Positions 1 through 7,013 are shown, counted from the first letter of the stretch. The stretch: DNA of 9,842 nucleotides from Lachnospiraceae bacterium (GCA_900766915.1 CAAFXE010000038.1:1-9842); one strand, 5' to 3'. Program-made: numbers and translations. Notes: generated from the letters alone by a model not told the origin.

Positions 1-30
1 GCTACACGTTCTAAGGAGGTGCAGCAGTAA
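1..30 (+). CDS. C-terminal end of an upstream gene, probably the MalF-type partner permease (partial)
   Basis: Frame 1 reads ATRSKEVQQ and then a TAA stop whose last base is the first base of the next gene's ATG (TAATG). This stop-start overlap is typical of translationally coupled partner subunits. Sugar ABC operons usually place a MalF-type permease directly before the MalG-type one, and many MalF-type permeases end in a basic tail of the TRxKEV kind. The identity is therefore inferred from position and tail style; only nine residues are visible, and the SD of the next gene (AAGGAGG, 13-19) lies inside this tail. Confidence 0.5.
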   Translation, partial: ATRSKEVQQ

Positions 31-890
31 TGAGTACAAAACAGAAAAATGTATGGGGCACGATAGGAACTGTATTTTTTACAATTCTTGCAGCACTTTG
101 GATGTATCCGATCATCATGGTTGTGATGAACTCTTTAAAGGTAGAAAGAGCCATTACAACGGATGGCGCATTCCGGTTGCCTACAGCAGAATCCTTTGCA
201 GGAGTTGCTAACTATATCAATGCATTGAATGCACAGGGCTTTTTAAAGAGCTTTGGATACAGTTTATTCATCACAGTTTCATCTGTATTCCTGATTCTTT
301 TATGTTGCTCCATGTGTGCATGGTACATCAACCGTGTAAATAATATCCTTTCCAAGCTGATGTATCTTTTATGTGCATTCTCTATGGTAGTACCATTCCA
401 GATGGTTATGTTTACACTGTCTCAGACAGCTGACCGTCTTAGCATTTTTGGATTAAAGTTTAATACACCATGGACGATCTGCTTTATTTATCTCGGATTT
501 GGTGCCGGCCTGGCAGTGTTTATGTTCTCCGGATTTGTGAAATCAATTCCGTTGGAAATCGAAGAAGCATCCATGATCGATGGCTGCTCTCCACTTCAGA
601 CTTACTTTAAGGTTGTACTTCCAATCTTAAAACCAACCATGATTTCCGTAGGTATTCTGGAAACCATGTGGGTATGGAACGATTACCTGTTGCCGACTCT
701 GGTACTGGATATTAAAAAGTACCGTACCATCCCAATGCTGATCCAGTATTTCCGTGGAAGCTACGGACGTGTTGAAATGGGACCAATGATGGCTTGTATC
801 GTTATGACAGTCCTTCCGGTTGTTATTATCTACTTACTGGGACAGAAACACATCATCAAAGGTGTACTGGCAGGTGCTGTAAAAGGCTAA
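30..890 (+). CDS. Carbohydrate ABC transporter permease, MalG type
   Basis: This is an inner-membrane permease subunit of a CUT1-type sugar importer; it would pair with a MalF-type permease, an ATPase and a solute-binding lipoprotein that lie outside the window. The 286 residues match the family's usual length. Six hydrophobic segments are visible at about residues 11-32, 76-98, 108-130, 146-170, 203-222 and 252-272. The cytoplasmic EAA loop that docks on the ATPase is at about 178-202 (EEASMIDG, then VVLPILKP). The start is supported by AAGGAGG ten bases upstream and by the TAATG overlap with the preceding frame. A strong terminator follows at once, so this is the last gene of its operon. 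The transported sugar cannot be read from this subunit. Confidence 0.93.
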   Translation: MSTKQKNVWGTIGTVFFTILAALWMYPIIMVVMNSLKVERAITTDGAFRLPTAESFAGVANYINALNAQGFLKSFGYSLFITVSSVFLILLCCSMCAWYINRVNNILSKLMYLLCAFSMVVPFQMVMFTLSQTADRLSIFGLKFNTPWTICFIYLGFGAGLAVFMFSGFVKSIPLEIEEASMIDGCSPLQTYFKVVLPILKPTMISVGILETMWVWNDYLLPTLVLDIKKYRTIPMLIQYFRGSYGRVEMGPMMACIVMTVLPVVIIYLLGQKHIIKGVLAGAVKG

Positions 891-899
891 TATAATTTC

Positions 900-936
900 A
901 AAACTGTGGTATCTTTTTGGATACCGCAGTTTTTTT
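900..936 (+). terminator. Intrinsic terminator of the sugar transporter operon
   Basis: A 14-bp stem (900-913 with 920-933, one G-U pair) closes a six-base T-rich loop and runs into a T tract ending at 936. It starts ten bases after the permease stop codon. It is close to an ideal rho-independent terminator. Confidence 0.93.
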
Positions 937-949
937 CTGGGAAGAACCC

Positions 950-979
950 TTGCGGGAAGTGATATATTCAGTGTAGAAT
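950..979 (+). promoter_or_regulatory. Possible sigma-A promoter of the yitT-family gene
   Basis: TAGAAT at 974-979 is a good -10 box (5 of 6). The paired -35 at 950-955 (TTGCGG) is weak and 18 bases away. It lies just behind the preceding terminator and 74 bases before the yitT-family start, where a promoter is needed. The -10 is convincing; the -35 is not. Confidence 0.4.
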
Positions 980-995
980 ATAAAACTGGGGAAGA

Positions 996-1022
996 TCCAA
1001 TACAAGTTTGTTATGTATTGGA
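996..1022. repeat. 9-bp perfect inverted repeat in the yitT-family leader
   Basis: TCCAATACA at 996-1004 is the exact reverse complement of TGTATTGGA at 1014-1022, with nine bases between. It lies about 10 bases after the predicted transcription start and 30 bases before the start codon, with no T tract. It could be a DNA operator for a dimeric repressor or an mRNA hairpin; the sequence alone does not decide. Confidence 0.5.
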
Positions 1023-1052
1023 ACGAAATGTGAGAAGTTAAGGGGAAATCTG

Positions 1053-1937
1053 ATGAAAGAAAAACGATGGAAAAAATTCCTTATAGACATTTTGGTGATC
1101 GTTCTGGGAAATGCCTGTATCGCAGTGGCTGTTGCATTTTTTGTAATTCCAAATAAGCTGCTGGTAGGAGGTACTGCAGGAATTGCAGTGGCTGTCAATG
1201 CGTTTTTGGGAATACCCGAGGAGATCATCATTAATACGCTGATCTATGTATTGTTTATTGCAGGATCATTGGTCCTCGGAAAAGGGTTCTTCTTTAAAAC
1301 CATCACCAGCACGCTGGTATATCCGGTCCTTTTGACGATGGCTGGTGATCTTTATGAGATCATTCCTCAGGAATATATCGCCATGGACACTCTGACCTCC
1401 ATCATTTGCTCCGGTCTGTTGGTTGGTTTTGGAATCGGTATTGTGTACAGAAGAAATGCCAGCACAGGCGGCATGGATATCATCCCATTGATTGTCAATA
1501 AATATACAGGAATTCCATTACATCTTCTATTAATGGCAGTGGATTGTTTCACGGTTTTGCTGGGGGTGATTGCCTACGGACTGCAGGCTTCGGTATATGG
1601 AGTGATATCCGTTGTGCTTTGCAGCTTTGTGATTGATAAAACCATTCTGTTAGGTGCCAAGCAGACAAAACAGGTACAGATCATCAGTGAAGATTCCGAG
1701 GAGATCCTGTCCAGGATTTTGCAGGATCTGGATCGGGGTTGTACGATTGTGGAGAGCCGCGGCGGATATACCAATAAAAGCCGGGATATGCTGATGGTGG
1801 TAGTACCCATCAATCAGTATCAGACGCTGATTGATCTGATTCACTCTATTGATCCTTCAGCGTTTATTATCGTATCTGATATCAATGAGATTCGGGGACG
1901 TGGATTCACCATACAAAGAGAGTGGGGAAATTATTGA
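1053..1937 (+). CDS. YitT family membrane protein with C-terminal DUF2179
   Basis: This is a 294-residue membrane protein of the YitT/DUF161 family, whose molecular role is not established. A basic N-terminus (MKEKRWKK) leads into hydrophobic segments at about 10-32, 38-54, 58-76, 83-100, 113-132, 154-176 and 179-200. The conserved RRNASTGGMDI stretch lies near 133-143. A soluble C-terminal DUF2179 domain spans about 207-288 and ends in the family's typical GRGFT motif (282-286). ATG 1053 was chosen over an in-frame upstream TTG at 1008 because AAGGGGA lies just before it and because the usual family length of about 280-295 results. The gene stands alone, with its own likely promoter and terminator. 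Confidence 0.9.
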   Translation: MKEKRWKKFLIDILVIVLGNACIAVAVAFFVIPNKLLVGGTAGIAVAVNAFLGIPEEIIINTLIYVLFIAGSLVLGKGFFFKTITSTLVYPVLLTMAGDLYEIIPQEYIAMDTLTSIICSGLLVGFGIGIVYRRNASTGGMDIIPLIVNKYTGIPLHLLLMAVDCFTVLLGVIAYGLQASVYGVISVVLCSFVIDKTILLGAKQTKQVQIISEDSEEILSRILQDLDRGCTIVESRGGYTNKSRDMLMVVVPINQYQTLIDLIHSIDPSAFIIVSDINEIRGRGFTIQREWGNY

Positions 1938-1990
1938 CAGGACGTAACGGAATCGTTTCGATGTCCTGAAAAAATGAATAGCTGATATTG

Positions 1991-2028
1991 AAAAACAGGG
2001 GGAGCCTATCGGACTCTCCCTGTTTTTT
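1991..2028. terminator. Bidirectional terminator between convergent genes
   Basis: A 14-bp stem (1991-2004 with 2014-2027, one G-U pair) has five A residues on its left arm and a six-base T tract on its right arm, so it can work on both strands. It serves the yitT-family gene from the left and the lipoprotein gene, whose stop is at 2038-2040, from the right. A second, weaker hairpin directly after the yitT stop (CAGGAC 1938-1943 with GTCCTG 1963-1968) has no + strand T tract and may only help. Confidence 0.88.
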
Positions 2029-2037
2029 CGGAATATA

Positions 2038-2457
2038 CTAACGTTTATTGTTGGTGGTTCCGTTATTGGTAGTGTCATTTGTGGTATTCGTGTTGTCGGT
2101 ACCGTTTAAGGAATTATCAACGCCGTCTACCACATCTTCAACGCCATTGACCACGCCATTCACGGTATCATCCACACCATTGATTACGCCGTCCACGGCA
2201 TTGTCGTTGGTGGTATTGTTGTTATAGTTATCGCCGGCATTGTAGTCATTGTTATCGTTGTTTGTAGTGCCATTGTTGGTTCCGCTGTTTGTGCCGTTGT
2301 TGTAATTGTTCTGCGGAGTTGTATCCTGGGTATTTTGTGTATTCTGATTATTGTTGTTGGTGCCATCAGTGGCACTGTTCATACGTCTTCCACAGCCAAC
2401 ACTAAGAGTCAGTGTGCCTGCTAATAAAAGAGTGAGTAAAAGCATTTTCTTTTTCAT
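2038..2457 (-). CDS. Small Asn/Thr-rich lipoprotein, function unknown
   Basis: A 139-residue protein with a lipoprotein signal: MKKK, a hydrophobic core at about 5-20 and a lipobox around LSVGC with lipidated Cys22 (Ser at -3 is less usual than Leu). It is expected to be anchored on the outer face of the cell membrane. The mature part is of low complexity. Residues 27-86 are mostly Asn, Thr, Gly and Asp; about 86-120 form a 7-residue periodic block rich in xxVNGVx units; and an Asn/Thr tail ends in NNKR. No Cys follows the lipobox and no enzymatic motif is visible. AAAAGGAG on the - strand (complement of 2467-2474) sits correctly before the ATG. It is monocistronic and convergent with the yitT-family gene. 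It may be a wall-spanning or spacer lipoprotein, but I do not recognise a named family. Confidence 0.75.
   Translation of the reverse strand: MKKKMLLLTLLLAGTLTLSVGCGRRMNSATDGTNNNNQNTQNTQDTTPQNNYNNGTNSGTNNGTTNNDNNDYNAGDNYNNNTTNDNAVDGVINGVDDTVNGVVNGVEDVVDGVDNSLNGTDNTNTTNDTTNNGTTNNKR
2120..2203 (-). repeat. Four imperfect 21-bp tandem repeats inside the lipoprotein gene
   Basis: Reading the + strand, units begin at 2120, 2141, 2162 and 2183, each starting with ACGCC, ACGG or ATTACGCC-like sequence and ending with an ATTG-, ATTC- or TTCA-like end. They encode the heptad block around residues 86-113 (NGVDDTV, NGVVNGV, EDVVDGV). They point to growth by duplication in frame. Confidence 0.65.
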
Positions 2458-2560
2458 ATCAAAAATCTCCTTTTATCTACAAGTCACTAATAGTTTGTCT
2501 TGGAAAATAAAAAATATGCATAGTAAAATAAAAAACATATATACGGTAAAGGAAACATCA

Positions 2561-2569
2561 TGTTATACT
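2561..2569 (+). promoter_or_regulatory. Possible extended -10 promoter for the HAD gene
   Basis: TGT followed by TATACT (2564-2569) is an extended -10 element with a 5-of-6 hexamer. No clear -35 lies 16-18 bases upstream, which extended -10 promoters can tolerate. The surrounding 2475-2588 is very AT-rich and must also hold the lipoprotein promoter on the other strand, for which I see no convincing boxes. Transcription would start near 2576 and give a leader of about 135 bases. Confidence 0.35.
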
Positions 2570-2586
2570 AAAACGTAAAAGTTTAT

Positions 2587-2630
2587 AGCTGTTCAGAGCA
2601 GGACATATTGGTGATCGGCTCTGAACAGTT
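2587..2630. repeat. Long palindrome (11-13 bp stem) upstream of the HAD gene
   Basis: CTGTTCAGAGC at 2589-2599 pairs perfectly with GCTCTGAACAG at 2618-2628. Two more pairs (one G-U) extend it to 2587/2630 around an 18-base loop. No T tract follows on either strand, so it is not a normal terminator. It would lie in the HAD mRNA leader or could be a small dispersed intergenic palindrome. The core CTGTTCAG recurs at 7011-7018. Confidence 0.6.
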
Positions 2631-2711
2631 CGTAAATTTATAAAATTTTTTATGAAAAATAAACCAGGAGATAAGTAACTGTGGAATTTGCCACAGATAC
2701 TGGATGAAATG

Positions 2712-3368
2712 ATGAGAAAATATGATACCGTGATTTTTGACTTGGACGGAACCTTATTAAATACACTGGAAGATTTAAAGGATGGAGTCAACTATGTCAT
2801 GAGACAGAATTGCTATCCGGAGAGAACTTTGGAAGAGGTACGCCATTTTGTGGGAAATGGAATCCGAAAGCTCATGGAACGTGCGGTTCCGGAGAATGTA
2901 AAGGGAGAGACATTTGAGCGCGTGTTTGAAGAGTTTCGTTCCTTTTATACAGCACATTGTCAGGAAAAGACCTGTGCTTACGAAGGTATTGTGTCTCTTT
3001 TGCAGGAATTAAAAAAGCAGGGGATCGCTCTGGCAATCGTGTCAAATAAAAACCATGCTGCTGTCTGCGAATTAAATGAAATCTATTTTAAAGAATACAT
3101 TCAGGTGGCCATTGGGCAGAGGGATGGAATCCGAAAGAAACCTGCACCGGATACCGTACTGCAGGCATTAAAAGAGCTTGGAAAAGAAAAAGAGACAGCT
3201 CTCTATGTGGGAGACTCAGAGGTAGATTATCAGACTGCGTGGAACACAGGGATGGATTGTGTTCTGGTAACCTGGGGCTTTCGGACGGTGGAGGAGCTGT
3301 CGGAATTTAAGCCGTATGCATTTATTTCAAAACCTGAAGAGTTGCTGCGTGTGATTTTTACGGATTAG
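2712..3368 (+). CDS. HAD family hydrolase, phosphoglycolate phosphatase-like
   Basis: A 218-residue cytosolic phosphatase of the Gph/PgmB-like HAD branch with an alpha-helical cap after motif I. Visible motifs: DLDGT with nucleophile Asp10 and acid/base Asp12; motif II Ser111 in IVSNK; motif III lysine near 142-143 in RKKPAPD; motif IV GDSEVD with Asp168 and Asp172 for Mg2+. The cap spans about 16-85. The substrate cannot be assigned; 2-phosphoglycolate or a sugar phosphate is typical. The start is uncertain: ATG 2709 and ATG 2712 are adjacent and neither has a good SD (only GGATGA-like sequence at 2702). The nearest AGGAG (2666-2670) is about 40 bases away, with a 6-bp hairpin (2679-2684 with 2691-2696) in between. 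I chose 2712 because it places DLDGT at the usual distance. The next gene starts 106 bases on, without a clear terminator between. Confidence 0.88.
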   Translation: MRKYDTVIFDLDGTLLNTLEDLKDGVNYVMRQNCYPERTLEEVRHFVGNGIRKLMERAVPENVKGETFERVFEEFRSFYTAHCQEKTCAYEGIVSLLQELKKQGIALAIVSNKNHAAVCELNEIYFKEYIQVAIGQRDGIRKKPAPDTVLQALKELGKEKETALYVGDSEVDYQTAWNTGMDCVLVTWGFRTVEELSEFKPYAFISKPEELLRVIFTD

Positions 3369-3474
3369 CTGACAAACTACGTCGTGGCTTTTTGAGCTGT
3401 GCTATCGTAAAAACGGACAAGTATTAGCTCTGGTCACAATAAATCAATTGATAGTTTTATATTTGGAGATCATC

Positions 3475-4281
3475 ATGACAGAACTGGAAAAATACTATAA
3501 TAAATTTAATGAAGAAAAAAGATTGCAGTCCCGCCATGGACAGGTGGAATTCATCACTTCCATGAAATATATTCACGAAGCACTTGCAGGAGACAAAAGT
3601 AAAAAAATTCTGGATGTGGGAGCAGGTACCGGCAGATATTCAGTAGCACTGGCAGAGGAAGGCTATGATGTAACTGCCGTGGAACTGGTAAAATATAATC
3701 TTGGAATCTTGAAGTCAAAAAACAGCACTGTCAGGGCTTATCAGGGAAACGCATTGAAATTAAAGCGTTTTGAAAATGACTCCTTTGATGTAACTCTGCT
3801 TTTTGGTCCTATGTATCATTTACATACAAACGAGGAACAGCTGAAAGCTCTTTCCGAGGCGAGCCGTGTGACAAAGAAGGGTGGAAAGATTCTGGTGGCA
3901 TACTGTATGAATGAGTATAGCGTGCTGACCTATGGGTTTAAGGAAAATCACATCAAAGAAAGCATGGATGCCGGAAAACTATCGGAGGATTTCCATGTAT
4001 TGTCGGAAGAGAAAGATCTGTATCGGTACATGAGACTGGAAGAAATCAATGCATTGAATGAAAGTCTGGGGCTTACAAGAGAAAAGATCATTTCCCCGGA
4101 TGGTCCATCGGATTTTATGAGGCCAACACTCAATGCCATGGATGAGGAGACCTTTGAGCTGTTTGTAAAATATCATCTGTCCGTATGCGAGAGGCAGGAT
4201 CTGATCGGAGCCGGTTCCCATACACTGGATATTTTACGAAATACGAAAGGAGAATGGGATGGGATCGGATTTTCAAGGTAA
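3475..4281 (+). CDS. Class I SAM-dependent methyltransferase
   Basis: A 268-residue Rossmann-fold methyltransferase. The SAM-binding motif I is LDVGAGTGRYS (about 46-56), with an acidic residue at the end of strand 2 (Glu70 in VTAVEL). GNALKL at 91-96 fits the adenine contact, and FDVTLLFGPMYHL (104-116) forms motif IV. GGKILVAY at 136-143 fits strand 5. The C-terminal 120 residues form an extension that should choose the substrate; I do not recognise it. Start 3475 has GGAGAT at 3465-3470; an in-frame TTG at 3448 lacks an SD. Its end overlaps the next gene by 23 bases, which makes coupling likely. This suggests work linked to the ribosome or translation, but that is inference from position only. 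Confidence 0.87.
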   Translation: MTELEKYYNKFNEEKRLQSRHGQVEFITSMKYIHEALAGDKSKKILDVGAGTGRYSVALAEEGYDVTAVELVKYNLGILKSKNSTVRAYQGNALKLKRFENDSFDVTLLFGPMYHLHTNEEQLKALSEASRVTKKGGKILVAYCMNEYSVLTYGFKENHIKESMDAGKLSEDFHVLSEEKDLYRYMRLEEINALNESLGLTREKIISPDGPSDFMRPTLNAMDEETFELFVKYHLSVCERQDLIGAGSHTLDILRNTKGEWDGIGFSR

Positions 4282-6961
4282 AAATAAAAAAGAAATCGTA
4301 CTTGGTATCCTGGCCCATGTAGATGCAGGAAAGACCACCCTTTCCGAGGCTATGCTGTACTTAAGCGGTGCCATCAGAAAGCTGGGACGTGTGGATAAAA
4401 AGGATGCCTACCTCGATACGGATGCCCAGGAACGTGCCAGAGGAATTACCATTTTTTCCAAGCAGGCAAGGTTTTCCTGGAAGGACATGGGGATAACCCT
4501 GCTGGATACACCAGGACATGTGGATTTTTCCGCAGAAATGGAGAGAACTTTGCAGGTGCTGGACTATGCAGTGCTGGTGGTCAGTGGTGCAGATGGAGTG
4601 CAGGGACATACAGAAACTTTGTGGAAGCTGCTTCGAAGAAACAATATTCCGGTATTTTTATTTGTAAACAAGATGGATCAGCCGGGAACAGACAGGGAAG
4701 AGCTGCTTGCCAATATTCAGGAACGGCTGTCGGATAATTGTATTGATTTCGGTAATATGGGTGAGGATTCTTTTTATGAAAGCCTTGCCATGTGTGAAGT
4801 AGAAATTTTAGAACAATATTTGGAGTCCTGTCAGGTGGCAGAGAAAGAGATTCTTCGTCTCATCAGTGAGCGTAAAGTATTTCCGGTATATTTTGGCTCT
4901 GCCCTGAAGCTTTCCGGCGTGGAAGAATTTTTGGACGGTATTTATAAATATACCAAAGTGCCGGAGTATGGGGATTCCTTTGGTGCCAGGGTATTTAAAA
5001 TCTCCAGAGATGACTCGGGCAACAGACTGACTCATATGAAGATTACCGGGGGAAACTTGAAAGTAAAAGAACAGCTTTCCGGTATGGAAGAAGATGGAAT
5101 TTGGGAGGAAAAGATTAATCAGATCAGACTGTACTCCGGAGAAAAGTATGAGCCTGTGCCGGAGGTAAGGGCCGGGATGATCTGTACGGTTACCGGGCTT
5201 ACTAAAACTCATCCGGGACAGGGACTGGGTGCGGAACAGTATTCTAAAGAGCCGTATCTGGAGCCGGTATTAAATTATCAAATGATCTTACCGGAAGGTA
5301 TCCATGTGAATGAGGTTTTAGGAAAGCTTCGTCAGCTTGAGGAAGAAGAGCCGGAGCTTCATATTGTTTGGGATGAGACGCTAAAAGAGCTTCATGTACA
5401 GATCATGGGTGAAGTACAGATCGACATTATCCGCACGATCCTGAAGGAGCGTTTTGATCTGGACGTAAGCTTTGGCACAGGAAGCATTATTTATAAAGAA
5501 ACGATTGCAAATACGGTAGAGGGAATCGGTCATTATGAGCCGCTAAGACATTATGCAGAGGTACATCTCTTATTAGAACCGGGAGAACCGGGCAGCGGCA
5601 TGACATTTTCGTCAAACTGTAGTGAGGATCTTTTAGATAAAAACTGGCAGAGACTGATTCTTACACATTTGTATGAGAGAAAGCATAAAGGGGTGCTCAC
5701 GGGATCAGAGATCACGGATATGAAAATTTCCGTGGTGGGTGGCCGTGCCCATTTAAAACATACGGAAGGGGGAGATTTCAGACAGTCTACTTACCGTGCG
5801 GTGCGTCAGGGACTGATGAAAGCAGAGAGTGTATTACTGGAACCTGTCTATGAATTTCGTCTGGAGATTCCTCTGGAAAATCTGGGACGTGCCATGACAG
5901 ATGTAGAGAAAATGTCTGGAAAATGCAATCCACCGGAACTGGGTGTGGAAATAGCAGTGGTAACAGGGAAAGCGCCGGTTGCTACGATGCGGGATTACAC
6001 GATGGAAGTGATCGCCTATTCCAAAGGCAGGGGAAGATTAAGCTGCGTACCGGCAGGCTATGCACCTTGTCATAATGCAGAGAAAGTAATTGAGTCGATA
6101 GGATATGATCCGGATGCAGATCTTCGAAATCCTACGGGTTCTGTATTTTGTGCCCATGGAGCAGGCTATTATGTACCGTGGAACGAAGTGGATGAGATGG
6201 CTCATGTGGAAACCGAATATGGTACGGTTAAGAAAAAAACTGTGGAAACGATCCGAAATCCGAAACAAAAGTCTTTTGGAAGCAGCTTTGGAGACAGCTA
6301 TGCAGAAGAGAAAGAGCTGGAAGCAATTTTTGTAAGAACCTATGGAGAGAGGAAGGAACGGGGCAACGTGGGAAGTACCGGAATTGTCCGGGAATATACA
6401 AAAGAGCCTGCAAGAAAAATGAAACCAAAAGAGCCTGTGAAAGAATATCTTCTGGTGGATGGCTATAATATTGTTTTTGCCTGGGAAGAGTTAAGAGAAC
6501 TGGCAAAAATCAATATAGAAGCTGCAAGAGGGAAGCTCATGGATATTCTCTGCAATTATCAGGGCTATAAAGGCTGTACCCTGATTCTGGTATTTGATGC
6601 CTACAAGGTGGTAGGAAATACCGGAGAGATGTTTGCCTACCACAATATCCATGTGGTTTATACCAAAGAGGCGGAAACAGCTGACCAGTATATAGAAAAG
6701 CTGGCCCATGAGATGGGACGAAAATATCATGTGACAGTAGCGACCTCCGATGGATTGGAGCAGTTAATCATCCGGGGTCAGGGCTGTGCACTCTTATCAG
6801 CACAGGATCTTTATGAAGAGATCGAATGTATGAAAGCAGAGCTTCGAAGAGAGTATCTGGAAAAGTTCCCTAATGGAGAGAAAAATTATCTTTTTGACCA
6901 TGCAAAGGAAGAACTGGCCAGGGATCTTAAACAGGTTCGTTTAGGGAAAAAGCAGTATTGA
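4259..6961 (+). CDS. TetM/EF-G-like translation GTPase fused to a C-terminal NYN (YacP/Rae1-like) RNase domain
   Basis: A 900-residue fusion. Residues 14-650 follow the ribosomal protection/EF-G plan. G1 is AHVDAGKTT (19-27), G2 RGIT (61-64), G3 DTPGH (83-87), G4 NKMD (137-140) and G5 SAL (214-216); domains II to V follow. Residues about 650-727 are a charged linker (includes KELEAIFVRTYG). Residues about 728-865 match YacP/Rae1: LLVDGYN (Asp734), VFDA (Asp780), ETAD (Glu806, Asp809) and ATSD (Asp831), the acidic set of a PIN/NYN nuclease. TetM and relatives are about 640 residues and lack this domain. At the domain IV tip, where TetM has YSPVST, this protein has HLKHTE (498-503), so tetracycline protection is doubtful. 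A Cys/His group (C596, C604, H605, C631, H633) lies in domain V. AAAGGAG at 4246-4252 fixes the start. Likely role, inferred: A-site mRNA cleavage or ribosome rescue. Confidence 0.9.
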   Translation: MGSDFQGKNKKEIVLGILAHVDAGKTTLSEAMLYLSGAIRKLGRVDKKDAYLDTDAQERARGITIFSKQARFSWKDMGITLLDTPGHVDFSAEMERTLQVLDYAVLVVSGADGVQGHTETLWKLLRRNNIPVFLFVNKMDQPGTDREELLANIQERLSDNCIDFGNMGEDSFYESLAMCEVEILEQYLESCQVAEKEILRLISERKVFPVYFGSALKLSGVEEFLDGIYKYTKVPEYGDSFGARVFKISRDDSGNRLTHMKITGGNLKVKEQLSGMEEDGIWEEKINQIRLYSGEKYEPVPEVRAGMICTVTGLTKTHPGQGLGAEQYSKEPYLEPVLNYQMILPEGIHVNEVLGKLRQLEEEEPELHIVWDETLKELHVQIMGEVQIDIIRTILKERFDLDVSFGTGSIIYKETIANTVEGIGHYEPLRHYAEVHLLLEPGEPGSGMTFSSNCSEDLLDKNWQRLILTHLYERKHKGVLTGSEITDMKISVVGGRAHLKHTEGGDFRQSTYRAVRQGLMKAESVLLEPVYEFRLEIPLENLGRAMTDVEKMSGKCNPPELGVEIAVVTGKAPVATMRDYTMEVIAYSKGRGRLSCVPAGYAPCHNAEKVIESIGYDPDADLRNPTGSVFCAHGAGYYVPWNEVDEMAHVETEYGTVKKKTVETIRNPKQKSFGSSFGDSYAEEKELEAIFVRTYGERKERGNVGSTGIVREYTKEPARKMKPKEPVKEYLLVDGYNIVFAWEELRELAKINIEAARGKLMDILCNYQGYKGCTLILVFDAYKVVGNTGEMFAYHNIHVVYTKEAETADQYIEKLAHEMGRKYHVTVATSDGLEQLIIRGQGCALLSAQDLYEEIECMKAELRREYLEKFPNGEKNYLFDHAKEELARDLKQVRLGKKQY

Positions 6962-6972
6962 CACGGTTTTTC

Positions 6973-7001
6973 TTGAAGAAAAGCTTATTGTATATTATAA
7001 T
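6973..7001 (+). promoter_or_regulatory. Strong sigma-A promoter of aspS
   Basis: TTGAAG (6973-6978) and a perfect TATAAT (6996-7001) are separated by exactly 17 bases. The start point would be near 7008, giving a leader of about 117 bases. It lies 12 bases after the fusion gene's stop codon. I found no convincing terminator for the fusion operon, so read-through into aspS is also possible. Confidence 0.72.
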
Positions 7002-7013
7002 AATCCGTAACTG

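Noticed and set aside
1008..1052. Upstream TTG start for the yitT-family protein
   Set aside because: It has no ribosome binding site and falls inside the leader dyad; ATG 1053 has AAGGGGA and gives the usual length.
2184..2375. Second reading frame inside the lipoprotein gene (Thr/Ile-rich)
   Set aside because: It is a frame shadow of the repetitive Asn/Thr codons, with no SD and no recognisable domain.
3448..3474. Upstream TTG start for the methyltransferase
   Set aside because: There is no SD before it, whereas GGAGAT directly precedes ATG 3475.
3369..3474. Terminator or promoter between the HAD and methyltransferase genes
   Set aside because: No stem with a T tract and no convincing -35/-10 pair was found; the genes may be co-transcribed.
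4259..6961. Plain tetracycline resistance gene
   Set aside because: Loop III is replaced, the protein is 260 residues longer than TetM, and no mobile-element context is seen.
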